A stretch of 6,142 bases of DNA from Campylobacteraceae bacterium. GTDB taxonomy: Bacteria > Campylobacterota > Campylobacteria > Campylobacterales > Sulfurovaceae. Positions 1 to 5,899 of the stretch are shown here, one piece after another (position 1 is the first letter of the stretch; every line of letters starts with the position of its first letter). The position numbers and the translations under genes are program-made. A model generated the notes under the pieces. It ran no database searches. It saw only the letters and a program-made list of their open reading frames with translations, and was not told where the DNA came from. Location of the stretch: assembly GCA_027022775.1 (NCBI GenBank), contig JALVXO010000268.1:1-6142 (forward strand). The letters are read 5' to 3'.

Positions 1-209
1 ACACAAAATTGCGCGTTGCAATACAAGAAGGAAAAAACCGCGAACTGCGCCGCTTTTTTGCCCATTTCGGCGCAAAAGTGCTGGATTTAAAAAGAGTTGC
101 TTACGGCTTTATAGAGTTAAACAACCTTCCCGAAAACAAAACCCGGTACCTTACAAAAAAAGAGTATGAACAGCTGCACCAATTTATAAAAAGCCAGATT
201 AAAAATTGA
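1..209 (+). CDS. rRNA pseudouridine synthase, RsuA/RluB/RluE/RluF family (3' end only)
   Basis: This is the C-terminal end of a pseudouridine synthase that isomerises a specific uridine in ribosomal RNA. The reading frame is open from the left edge (first full codon at position 3) to the TGA at 207-209, so the true start and the catalytic Asp domain lie outside the window. The visible signature is 'RVAIQEGKNRELRRFF', the family's conserved EGKNRE-(I/V/L)-RR-(M/F)-F block. It is followed by 'VLDLKRVAYGFIELNNLP', which matches the usual 'V..L.R...G...L..L..G..R.L' ending, and by a short 'LTKKEYEQL' tail. The internal TTG at position 9 falls inside the conserved block and is not a real start. 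The family is clear, but the target (16S or 23S, and which uridine) cannot be decided from the C-terminus alone, so no symbol is given. Confidence 0.9.
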   Translation, partial: TKLRVAIQEGKNRELRRFFAHFGAKVLDLKRVAYGFIELNNLPENKTRYLTKKEYEQLHQFIKSQIKN

Positions 210-258
210 CAGCATCTGTGAAAAAAGTGCTCTGCATATAAATTTTTCTTTGAAAAAA

Positions 259-287
259 TGAAACTTTTTATCATATTTTAGTATAAT
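259..287 (+). promoter_or_regulatory. Probable promoter for yjbQ (-10 TATAAT)
   Basis: A perfect TATAAT lies at 282-287 in very AT-rich DNA. It is about 30 nt upstream of the yjbQ start, which predicts a short leader that still contains the Shine-Dalgarno at 304-310. At the usual 17-nt spacing the -35 position (259-264) reads TGAAAC, a weak match. Weak -35 boxes are common in Campylobacterota, where periodic A/T tracts take their place. The better-looking TTGAAA at 250-255 sits 26 nt from the -10, which is too far. Confidence 0.45.
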
Positions 288-303
288 TATTATACATGAT
301 TAC

Positions 304-310
304 GGGGAGG
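304..310 (+). promoter_or_regulatory. Strong Shine-Dalgarno of yjbQ
   Basis: GGGGAGG ends 7 nt before the ATG at 318. It is the strongest purine-rich ribosome binding site in the window and fixes the start of yjbQ. Confidence 0.75.
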
Positions 311-317
311 CAGACAG

Positions 318-710
318 ATGCGGACAATAAATCTAGATACCAAATATAAAACTCAAATGATTGATATTACCGAAGAGGTTCAGGATGAGGTTATAAAAAG
401 GGGTATCAAAAACGGTTTGTGTACGATTTTTACAACCCATACAACTGCATCGGTAATATTTTTTGAGAATAAAGATCCAAAATTAAGAAGAGATTTTTTA
501 GCTTCTTTAAGCCGCATTGCCCCTTCTGATATTAATTACGAAAGCAGCGACGATAATCCGCCTGCACACATAAAATCTAGCCTCTGCGGCCCTCGGGTGG
601 TTTTGCCTGTTGTAAACGGGCAGCTCTTTTTAGGGCAGTGGCAGGGGATTTTTTTCTGTGAGTTTGACGGACCAAGAAAAGGGCGGAAGTATCATATTCA
701 GGTAATTTAA
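318..710 (+). CDS. yjbQ: YjbQ / UPF0047 family protein
   Basis: This 130-residue protein has the usual length of the secondary thiamine-phosphate synthase enzyme (YjbQ, UPF0047) family and is cytoplasmic, with no signal peptide or membrane segment. The family marks appear in order: 'THTTAS' at residues 40-45, 'ENKDP..RRD' at 50-59 (compare the usual ENADP..R.D), 'DDNPPAHIKSSLCGP' at 78-92 and 'LGQWQGIFFCEFDGPR' at 105-120. The conserved His41, Asp and His84 fit the proposed active-site or metal-binding positions. E. coli YjbQ can replace ThiE weakly, but that is thought to be a side activity and the true function is unknown. The start is set by the GGGGAGG at 304-310. The lipoprotein peptidase gene begins 14 nt after the stop, so the two genes are probably co-transcribed. 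No functional link between them is evident. Confidence 0.93.
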   Translation: MRTINLDTKYKTQMIDITEEVQDEVIKRGIKNGLCTIFTTHTTASVIFFENKDPKLRRDFLASLSRIAPSDINYESSDDNPPAHIKSSLCGPRVVLPVVNGQLFLGQWQGIFFCEFDGPRKGRKYHIQVI

Positions 711-724
711 TTTTTGGAGAAATT

Positions 725-2350
725 ATGAGAAAACTTATCTATTTAACAGCAGCGGCATTTTTAATTTTAGGTTGCGGAGGCGGCGGAGACAGCAGCGAAA
801 GTTATACTCCTCCAAATTCTGGAGGCGGCGCAAAATACCCATCTAAAAATAAAACAGTAAATATTACCCAGGCTAACCAAATTGTCAAAATAGAAAAAAC
901 TTCCAATACCAATCTTACTTTAAATATTAATTCGCCAAAAGATATCTATCTTGTTGTTACAAGCCACTTTAATTCTCAAAAAATCAGTATAAGCTCGGGA
1001 GGCAGAAGCAGTAAAATAAAAGAGAGTGCGCCGTTAAGAGAAGTTAAATATTATAAAACTCCTCAAAAGGTTATAAATTTTAGAAAAACCGCTGTGGCAA
1101 TGATTAATAGGAACAGAAAAGATAATGCGAAATTCAATAAAAAAGAAAAAGCTCTCTATAAACAGGTAAATGTGGGCGACAGATTCAGATTCTGCACAGA
1201 TATAGATTTGTTAAACCAGTGCACCGAAACAGTTGATGCGACTGCAAAAAAAGTTGTCAGAGATGTAGATACAAAATATGGCAAAAAAAATTTAATTGTG
1301 TGGGTTGCTGATGATGTTTATGATGACGGTTCCTTTTTTGGCGGCTCGATTGACCAAAATAAAGTAGAAAAGATTGCCGATACGTTTTTGCAGCCAGGCA
1401 GCGATAACGATATTTACGACTGGGGCAGCAATATTTTTGGCAAAGAGTGGGGAAGCGATGCAAATGATATCGACAGTGCCTTAATTTCAGATAAAAATAC
1501 AATAGAGATACTTATTTATGATATGCACGATGACAGCATGGCAGGATATTTCTGGCCTAAAGACAATTATAAAAGAGCAGCGGTAGAAGGTTCAAATGAA
1601 AAAATTATGTTTTATATCAATTCCAGAATGTATGCAGATGATGAAAAAGAGACTTTCTCAACTTTAGCTCATGAATTTCAGCACATGATCCATTTTTACC
1701 AAAGGGGAGTGCGAAAAAACATCAGCGATGATGCTTGGTTTGATGAGATGATGTCCGAAGCTGCCGAAGATTTGTTAGCTACTAAACTTAAACATAACGG
1801 GCCTAGAGCTGTAGATTACAGAGATGGGAGCGCAGGTGAACCGTATAACGACCAGGGAAGATATCCGGATTTTAACAGATATAATACACGCGCACTCAAT
1901 CTGTGGTATGGAGATGTTGCAAGTTACTCCAAAGTTAGCTCTTTTGGGGCATTTTTATTAAGAAACTATAACGGTGCAGAAATTTTGCATAAATTGATGT
2001 TTAGCAATTATCAAGATTTGCAGGCTTTAGAAAAGAGTACCCGCAAAAATGTAAAAGAGCTGGTTAACCAGTGGGGAGAGGCTGTTATATTATCCGACAA
2101 AACCAATCTGGATTCCTCTAAACCAAGATATAACTTCGGTGATTTTAAATACTCTTCTTACGGAGGAATTACTTATAAGCTTGGTTCTATCAATTTTTTT
2201 AATTATTATCCGCAGCCTTCATTTCATAGAGAAAAAAGTGTAAATGAAAATGGAAACTTATATTATAAAGTGGGGGAAAATTTAAGCGGCACTGTTAAAA
2301 TAAATGTTAATATCGAAAAAGGCGGGGATGTAATAGTAATTGCCAAATAG
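725..2350 (+). CDS. Secreted lipoprotein zinc metallopeptidase, M30 (hyicolysin)-like
   Basis: This 541-residue protein starts with a lipoprotein signal: basic MRK, a hydrophobic stretch at about 4-16, and a lipobox 'ILGC' with Cys17. A Gly/Ser/Pro-rich linker follows to about residue 40. Gly at +2 after the Cys favours surface or outer-membrane placement. The catalytic region holds 'TLAHEFQHMIHFYQR', with the HEXXH zinc motif at 316-320 (Glu317 as general base). Farther on, 'WFDEMMSEAAEDL' (338-350) offers Glu341 as a possible third zinc ligand, 20 residues after His320, with Glu345 and Glu348 as alternatives. Upstream, 'VADDVYDDGS', 'DNDIYDWGSNIFGKEWG' and 'AGYFWPKDNY' recall M30-type peptidases as I remember them. 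The C-terminus past about residue 450 is short and probably beta-rich. GGAG at 716-719 sets the start. The substrate is unknown. Metallopeptidase is well supported; the M30 assignment is from memory of the family pattern. Confidence 0.82.
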   Translation: MRKLIYLTAAAFLILGCGGGGDSSESYTPPNSGGGAKYPSKNKTVNITQANQIVKIEKTSNTNLTLNINSPKDIYLVVTSHFNSQKISISSGGRSSKIKESAPLREVKYYKTPQKVINFRKTAVAMINRNRKDNAKFNKKEKALYKQVNVGDRFRFCTDIDLLNQCTETVDATAKKVVRDVDTKYGKKNLIVWVADDVYDDGSFFGGSIDQNKVEKIADTFLQPGSDNDIYDWGSNIFGKEWGSDANDIDSALISDKNTIEILIYDMHDDSMAGYFWPKDNYKRAAVEGSNEKIMFYINSRMYADDEKETFSTLAHEFQHMIHFYQRGVRKNISDDAWFDEMMSEAAEDLLATKLKHNGPRAVDYRDGSAGEPYNDQGRYPDFNRYNTRALNLWYGDVASYSKVSSFGAFLLRNYNGAEILHKLMFSNYQDLQALEKSTRKNVKELVNQWGEAVILSDKTNLDSSKPRYNFGDFKYSSYGGITYKLGSINFFNYYPQPSFHREKSVNENGNLYYKVGENLSGTVKINVNIEKGGDVIVIAK

Positions 2351-2358
2351 TTTTGGCA
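2341..2358 (+). terminator. Stem-loop across the peptidase stop codon (weak terminator or processing site)
   Basis: TGCCAAA (2341-2347) and TTTGGCA (2352-2358) form a perfect 7-bp stem with a 4-nt loop. The loop holds the TAG stop codon (2348-2350) of the peptidase gene. No immediate U-tract follows (next is CCTGCTTAAATATTTTA), so this is at best a weak terminator or an RNA-stability element inside the transcript. The DedA gene starts 55 nt after the stop. Confidence 0.3.
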
Positions 2359-2405
2359 CCTGCTTAAATATTTTATGTTACAATTAGCCTAAAAAGGCAC
2401 AGTTT

Positions 2406-2954
2406 ATGGATTTTTCTTCACTCGAAACCTGGGGTTATTTGGCAATTGCATTTTTTTCATTCGGCGGCTCTATGCTAATTGTGGCAACTGCCGGAGTGTT
2501 TGCATATCTTGGACATATAAACTTGGCTTATGCTCTGCTGGTGGCAGCACTGTTTAACTTTTTGGGCGATAATTTTCTTTTTTACCTTGGCAGATACAAT
2601 AAAAAAGAGATACATAAATATTTAGAAAAACATAAAAGAAAACTGGCTTTTACCCGGCTTTTAATGAAAAAATACGGGGTTTTGGCAATATTTATACAAA
2701 AGTTTATTTATGGGGTGAAAACGCTTATTCCAATTATTATGGGGCTTGGAAAATATGATTTTAAAAAGTTTGTTTTTTACAATTTTTTCGCCTCTTTTTT
2801 CTTTGTTGCGGTTATAGGTTTTACAGCTTACTACTCCAGCGATGCAATTATTAAATTTTACAACTTTTTAAAAGATAAACCGTATCTTGCACCTCTTGCT
2901 TTGATAGTGATTGCATTTGCAATTTGGCAATATTTAAAAAAAGTAGAGAAGTAA
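2406..2954 (+). CDS. DedA family (SNARE-associated / VTT domain) membrane protein, divergent
   Basis: This 182-residue inner-membrane protein has hydrophobic segments at about 10-35, 37-62, 91-114, 121-144 and 158-177. The re-entrant-type layout and the motifs 'LGDNFLFYLGRY' (53-64) and 'FIQKFIYGVKTLIPIIMGLGKYDFKKF' (96-122) identify the DedA/VTT family. Some members flip undecaprenyl phosphate or other lipids and need the proton gradient. Here both usual arginines of the F.R...P..R loop are lysines (Lys99, Lys105), and the usual 'PGE' acidic position near the N-terminus reads 'FGGSML', so only the Asp of GDN (Asp55) is kept. The start at 2406 has AAAGG at 2393-2397, 8 nt upstream. The stop lies 4 nt before the aminotransferase ATG, so the two genes are almost certainly co-transcribed. 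The substrate is unknown. Confidence 0.85.
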   Translation: MDFSSLETWGYLAIAFFSFGGSMLIVATAGVFAYLGHINLAYALLVAALFNFLGDNFLFYLGRYNKKEIHKYLEKHKRKLAFTRLLMKKYGVLAIFIQKFIYGVKTLIPIIMGLGKYDFKKFVFYNFFASFFFVAVIGFTAYYSSDAIIKFYNFLKDKPYLAPLALIVIAFAIWQYLKKVEK

Positions 2955-2958
2955 CAGC

Positions 2959-4068
2959 ATGCGATACAGTAAAATCAGCTCTTTTAAAGTGATGGATTTG
3001 CTGCGCGAAGCACAAAAATTTGACGATACAATACATTTTGAAATCGGACAGCCCGATTTAGAGCCTTCTTTTGGAGTAAAAAAAGCATTAAAAGATGCAA
3101 TAGATGGTTCAAAGTTTGGATATACCCAAACCATGGGGCTTTTGCAGCTGCGCCAAAAGATAGCAGCCCATTATAAAAGAGAGTATGAAATAGAAGTAGA
3201 CCCCGATACCGTTTTAATTACGCCTGGAACCAGCAATGCATTTTTAATTGCTTACCTTTTAACTTTAAACAGCGGTGATACTTTGGCAATTGCCGACCCT
3301 TCATACCCTTGTTACAAAAATTTTGCAGTGATGGTTGATGCAAAGGTTGAAACAATAAATATATATCCCGAAAATGGATATATTATAAAGCCAAAAGATT
3401 TGGAAGGGAAAAAGGTAAACGCTTTGCACATCTCAAGCCCTTCAAATCCGCTGGGAAATATTTACACCCAAAGAGATTTAAAAGAGCTGGCAGAGTATTG
3501 CAAAAGCGAAGGTATATGGCTGATTTCAGATGAACTGTATCACGGTTTGGTTTATGAGCAAAAAGCTCACAGCGCACTTGAGTTTAGCAAAAAATCTATT
3601 GTAATAAACGGTTTTAGCAAATATTTCTGCATGCCTGGATTGAGAATCGGATGGATGATTTTGCCAAAAGATTTAATTAAACCTGCCGAAGCAATTGCTC
3701 AAAATCTCTATTTGAGCGCCCCGACTTTAAGCCAGTATGCGGCGCTGGAAGCATTTGACTATGACTATTTAAACTTTGTTAAAAATGAGTATAAAAAGCG
3801 CAGAGATTACCTATATGGGGAACTTAAAAATATTTTTAAAATAGATGTAAAACCGCAGGGGGCATTTTATCTTTGGTGCGATATATCCAAATATTCAAAC
3901 AGTTGCATCGATTTTAGTTATGAACTTTTGCACAAACTGCATATAGCGGCAACGCCTGGGGCTGATTTTGGCAAAAACGGCACAGAGACAAAACTGCGTT
4001 TTGCATACACTAGAGAGATTGAGCATATGCAAAAGGGGATTAAAAGATTAAAAGAGTATCTGCTTTAA
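2959..4068 (+). CDS. PLP-dependent aminotransferase, class I/II (fold type I)
   Basis: This 369-residue cytosolic enzyme transfers an amino group between an amino acid and a 2-oxo acid using pyridoxal phosphate. Visible landmarks are 'FEIGQPDL' (27-34), 'GYTQTMGLLQLR' (54-65), the phosphate-binding 'TPGTSNA' (88-94), 'ADPSYPCY' (112-119), 'SSPSNPLG' with Asn163, 'ISDELYHGL' with Asp191 (pairs with the pyridine nitrogen) and Tyr194, and 'NGFSKYFCMPGLRIGW' with the Schiff-base Lys221 and phosphate-binding Arg229. 'KLRFAY' carries Arg347, the likely binder of the substrate alpha-carboxylate. All catalytic residues are present and the length is normal for the aspartate aminotransferase I-gamma type. 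Purine-rich GAGAAG at 2946-2951 lies 7 nt before the ATG and overlaps the end of the DedA gene. The substrate cannot be read from the sequence: aspartate, alanine, aromatic or diaminopimelate-pathway acids are all possible. Confidence 0.93.
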   Translation: MRYSKISSFKVMDLLREAQKFDDTIHFEIGQPDLEPSFGVKKALKDAIDGSKFGYTQTMGLLQLRQKIAAHYKREYEIEVDPDTVLITPGTSNAFLIAYLLTLNSGDTLAIADPSYPCYKNFAVMVDAKVETINIYPENGYIIKPKDLEGKKVNALHISSPSNPLGNIYTQRDLKELAEYCKSEGIWLISDELYHGLVYEQKAHSALEFSKKSIVINGFSKYFCMPGLRIGWMILPKDLIKPAEAIAQNLYLSAPTLSQYAALEAFDYDYLNFVKNEYKKRRDYLYGELKNIFKIDVKPQGAFYLWCDISKYSNSCIDFSYELLHKLHIAATPGADFGKNGTETKLRFAYTREIEHMQKGIKRLKEYLL

Positions 4069-4070
4069 AC

Positions 4071-4099
4071 TTGACATTAAATTGGTTTTTTGTTAATAT
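4071..4099 (+). promoter_or_regulatory. Near-consensus sigma-70 promoter for the DUF445-lipoprotein-nrdG unit
   Basis: TTGACA at 4071-4076, a spacer of exactly 17 nt, and TAATAT at 4094-4099 make the best promoter in the window. It begins 3 nt after the stop of the aminotransferase gene, and no terminator hairpin separates them. Predicted transcription starts around 4106, which gives a leader of about 55 nt. A perfect TTGACA is unusual if this is a Campylobacterota genome. Confidence 0.75.
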
Positions 4100-4150
4100 A
4101 GCAGCATTATTAGGGGCAGTTACACGGTTATATTTAAGAAGTTAAACCAA

Positions 4151-4155
4151 AAAGG
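4151..4155 (+). promoter_or_regulatory. Shine-Dalgarno that decides the TTG start of the DUF445 gene
   Basis: AAAGG ends 6 nt before the TTG at 4162, with no ATG or GTG in frame nearby, so it supports initiation at TTG. The flanking bases (TTAAACC, AAAAA, GGTTAA at 4142-4159) form a short imperfect inverted repeat that could partly pair with this site. Confidence 0.6.
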
Positions 4156-4161
4156 TTAAAA

Positions 4162-4875
4162 TTGACAAATAAGAGTTTTCTTATAAATACCGCAGCGGTT
4201 TTGCTTATTGCGGCTTCATTTTATCTCCCTGAAAATTATCACGACTACCTCTATTACACCGGATTATTTGCACTGTCAGGTTCTATAACCAACCAAGCAG
4301 CAATTTATATGATATTCAATAAGGTTCCTTTAGTATACGGTTCTGGAGTTATTGAGCTTAACTTTGAAAAAATTAAACAATCCATTGCAAATTTAATAAT
4401 AGAAGAGTTTTTTACAAAAGAGAGGGTTAAAGAGTATTTGTCTCTTGAACAAAAAGGGCTGGATATCTCTCCTGTTATTGAAAAAATGGATTTTAATCCA
4501 ATTTTTGACTCTTTAAAAAACGGGTTAATAGAGTCAAAACTTGGGCAAGTTATAAATATGTTCGGTGGAGAAAAGTCGCTAGAGTTACTAAGGGTTACAT
4601 TTGTTCAAAAGACAAAAAGTTCCATTTTATCGATAGTTTCATCAGATAAATTTAAATCGTATATAAAAGAATCTGTTAATATGTCCCAATATGACGACAA
4701 AGTCACAAAAATATTATACAATATAGTTAAGGAAAGGCTGGATGAATTAACTCCCGCTCAAGTAAAAGATTTGGTCTCCAAACTTATCAGGCACCATTTG
4801 GATTGGCTTGTAGTTTGGGGCGGAATTTTTGGCGGTATATTAGGGTTTTTGTCAGTATTTATTGCAAACTTATAA
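4162..4875 (+). CDS. DUF445 family membrane protein (YheB/YjiN-like)
   Basis: This is a 237-residue predicted inner-membrane protein. The N-terminus has two hydrophobic segments (about 7-22 and 30-52) carrying the DUF445 hallmark 'GSITNQAAIYMIFNKVPLVYGSGVI' (40-64), which matches the usual G.(I/L)TN..A..M.F.P....G.G..P pattern. The middle is a soluble helical region of about 150 residues. The C-terminus has the second family mark, 'LTPAQVKDLVSKLIRHHLDWLVVWGGIFGGILG' (196-228), ending in a membrane segment. It is shorter than many DUF445 proteins (about 400 residues), as in compact members. The function is unknown; B. subtilis YheB is linked to the spore coat, which is not informative here. 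The start is TTG with AAAGG 6 nt upstream. It lies directly behind a strong promoter and 15 nt before a small lipoprotein gene, so it probably heads an operon. Confidence 0.87.
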   Translation: MTNKSFLINTAAVLLIAASFYLPENYHDYLYYTGLFALSGSITNQAAIYMIFNKVPLVYGSGVIELNFEKIKQSIANLIIEEFFTKERVKEYLSLEQKGLDISPVIEKMDFNPIFDSLKNGLIESKLGQVINMFGGEKSLELLRVTFVQKTKSSILSIVSSDKFKSYIKESVNMSQYDDKVTKILYNIVKERLDELTPAQVKDLVSKLIRHHLDWLVVWGGIFGGILGFLSVFIANL

Positions 4876-4890
4876 AGGGAAGGATTTGAC

Positions 4891-5085
4891 ATGAAAAAAG
4901 TTATTCTAATAACTCTCGTTGCTATGTCTGCTGTTTTAAGCGGCTGCCATAAAGAGCCAGAACCTGTTGCTATGAATTACTATTCTCCAAGCGGAGATAA
5001 AGAGGTTGTTTCGGGTATCCAGGTAGAAATCACAGAAGAGATGATAGAACAGATGAGAAAAAGAAAAGCCCAAAGTTTAAAATAA
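4891..5085 (+). CDS. Small lipoprotein of unknown function
   Basis: This 64-residue protein has a clear lipoprotein signal: MKK, a hydrophobic core at about 4-16, and the lipobox 'LSGC' with Cys19. The mature part is only about 46 residues, hydrophilic, with 'HKEPEPV' after the lipid anchor and a charged, probably helical tail ('EITEEMIEQMRKRKAQSLK', 46-64). His at +2 does not suggest inner-membrane retention by the Asp rule, so outer-membrane placement is likely. A strong Shine-Dalgarno (GGGAAGGA, 4877-4884) lies upstream of the ATG. The gene follows DUF445 by 15 nt and precedes the damaged nrdG-like gene by about 10 nt. I do not recognise the family. It is not a product of misreading, since signal peptide, lipobox and ribosome binding site all agree. 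Confidence 0.8.
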   Translation: MKKVILITLVAMSAVLSGCHKEPEPVAMNYYSPSGDKEVVSGIQVEITEEMIEQMRKRKAQSLK

Positions 5086-5095
5086 TATTGTAAAT

Positions 5096-5775
5096 ATTGA
5101 GATTTCTATTTGTGATATAACCCCTTTTAGCACGCTTGATTACCCAAACCAGACAGCGGCTATTGTCTGGATTGCAAAATGCAATATGCGCTGTTCCTAT
5201 TGCCACAATCCAGAAATAGTAAATTTTAATAAAAAAAATTCTATTTCTGCCAAAACACTGTTTGAGTTTTAAAAAAAAGAGTAAATTTGATGGAAGGAGC
5301 AGTTTTAAACGGCGGAGAGTGCACACTCTATAACGATATAGTAAAGTTGTGCCAAAAAATTAATAGGTTTGGATTTAAAATTAAAATAGATACAAACGGC
5401 AGCAGGCCTAAAATTATAGAAGAGCTATGCAAAAACCGACTGGCTGATTATTTTGCAGTAGATTTTAAAGCTCCAAAAGAGAAATTTTACACAGTAACCA
5501 AAAGCAACTTATACGATAACCTGATAAAAACCATAGAAATTTTACAACAAAATAGTGCCGATTATGAGATAAGAACAACTGTTCATACTGATTTATTAGA
5601 AGAAGATATTAATAAAATAGTAAATATATTAAAAAATATGAATTTCAAGAAGAGATATATTCTTCAAAAATTTTCATATTCAGATAAAACTCTGGGAAAT
5701 ATCAAAACCCCTGTTAAAGAGCTTGATTTAAATAAATTAAGAAAAGATATAAAGTTGCAATTTAGAAATTTTTAG
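5096..5775 (+). pseudogene. nrdG: Anaerobic ribonucleotide reductase activase, NrdG2-like radical SAM protein, frameshifted
   Basis: NrdG-type activases use a 4Fe-4S cluster and S-adenosylmethionine to form the glycyl radical on class III ribonucleotide reductase. Two frames together give about 226 residues, the full family length. The first (to the TAA at 5270-5272) carries 'DITPFSTLDYP' and the cluster motif 'CNMRCSYCHNPE', with Cys codons at 5180, 5192 and 5201 (CX3CX2C). The second begins at about 5269 and carries 'VLNGGECTL', 'IDTNGSRP' and 'LADYFAVDFKAP', all typical of the NrdG2 (TIGR02495) type. The join is T4A8 at 5267-5278: one more T (or two fewer) restores the frame as F-L-K-K-R or L-K-K-R. 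The first frame is open only from 5081 and has no ATG, GTG or TTG before the Cys motif. ATT at 5087 or 5096 is the only start-like codon, with no Shine-Dalgarno; 5096 is a nominal start. A sequencing error is possible. Confidence 0.8.
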
Positions 5776-5785
5776 CACTTCTGAG

Positions 5786-5816
5786 GCATAAAATTTATTA
5801 TTTTACTGGTTTATGC
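5786..5816. repeat. Short inverted repeat after nrdG
   Basis: GCATAAA (5786-5792) and TTTATGC (5810-5816) form a perfect 7-bp stem with a 17-nt AT-rich loop, 10 nt after the nrdG stop. The loop is long, so it is a weaker structure than the stem-loop at 5821-5867. It may be chance in AT-rich DNA. Confidence 0.25.
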
Positions 5817-5820
5817 TTTC

Positions 5821-5867
5821 AACCCAACTTTGCATTAACCAAAGTATAGTAATGCAAAATTTGGGTT
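5821..5867 (+). terminator. Long stem-loop between convergent genes, probable intrinsic terminator
   Basis: The arms AACCCAACTTTGCATTA (5821-5837) and TAATGCAAAATTTGGGTT (5850-5867) pair over about 16 bp with one small internal bulge, around a 12-nt loop. AAAATTTTT follows on the + strand, giving a short T-run. It lies 45 nt after the nrdG stop and 32 nt past the stop of the minus-strand gene, so it may serve both. The T-run is better on the + side, so the main role is likely ending the DUF445-lipoprotein-nrdG transcript. Confidence 0.7.
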
Positions 5868-5899
5868 AAAATTTTTACTATTCTCAAAGCCAAAAATGT

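Noticed and set aside
243..275. A/T-only hairpins (TTTTTC/GAAAAA and AAAAA/TTTTT) after the pseudouridine synthase gene as a terminator
   Set aside because: The stems have almost no G:C pairs and overlap each other and the promoter region. Such repeats are expected by chance in DNA this AT-rich.
2354..2368. TGGCAC-like -24 box suggesting a sigma-54 promoter upstream of the DedA gene
   Set aside because: TGGCAC is present, but the -12 position at the fixed spacing reads TAAA, not TTGC, and the GC dinucleotide is missing. The TGGCA is also explained by the inverted repeat at 2341-2358.
2353..2384. Possible sigma-70 promoter for the DedA gene (TTGGCA 2353-2358, TACAAT 2379-2384)
   Set aside because: The spacing is 20 nt and the transcript would begin right at the Shine-Dalgarno. 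It is too weak to list as a feature.
5267..5278. Programmed ribosomal -1 frameshifting in nrdG at T4A8
   Set aside because: The codons at the site are GAG TTT TAA. A -1 slip would need TTT to re-pair on GTT and TAA to be read as TTA, which is not a standard slippery heptamer, and I see no clear stimulatory stem downstream. A plain deletion or sequencing error is simpler.
5030..5326. 98-codon minus-strand frame across the lipoprotein/nrdG junction
   Set aside because: It is antisense to two recognisable coding regions, has no family signature, and is a shadow of the + strand genes. The same applies to the minus-strand frames at 1257-1502, 2851-3134 and 3383-3577.
5287..5775. Independent gene starting at TTG 5287
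   Set aside because: The protein begins in the middle of a radical SAM domain, just before the GGE motif, and lacks the Cys cluster found in the frame upstream. It is the second half of the broken activase gene.
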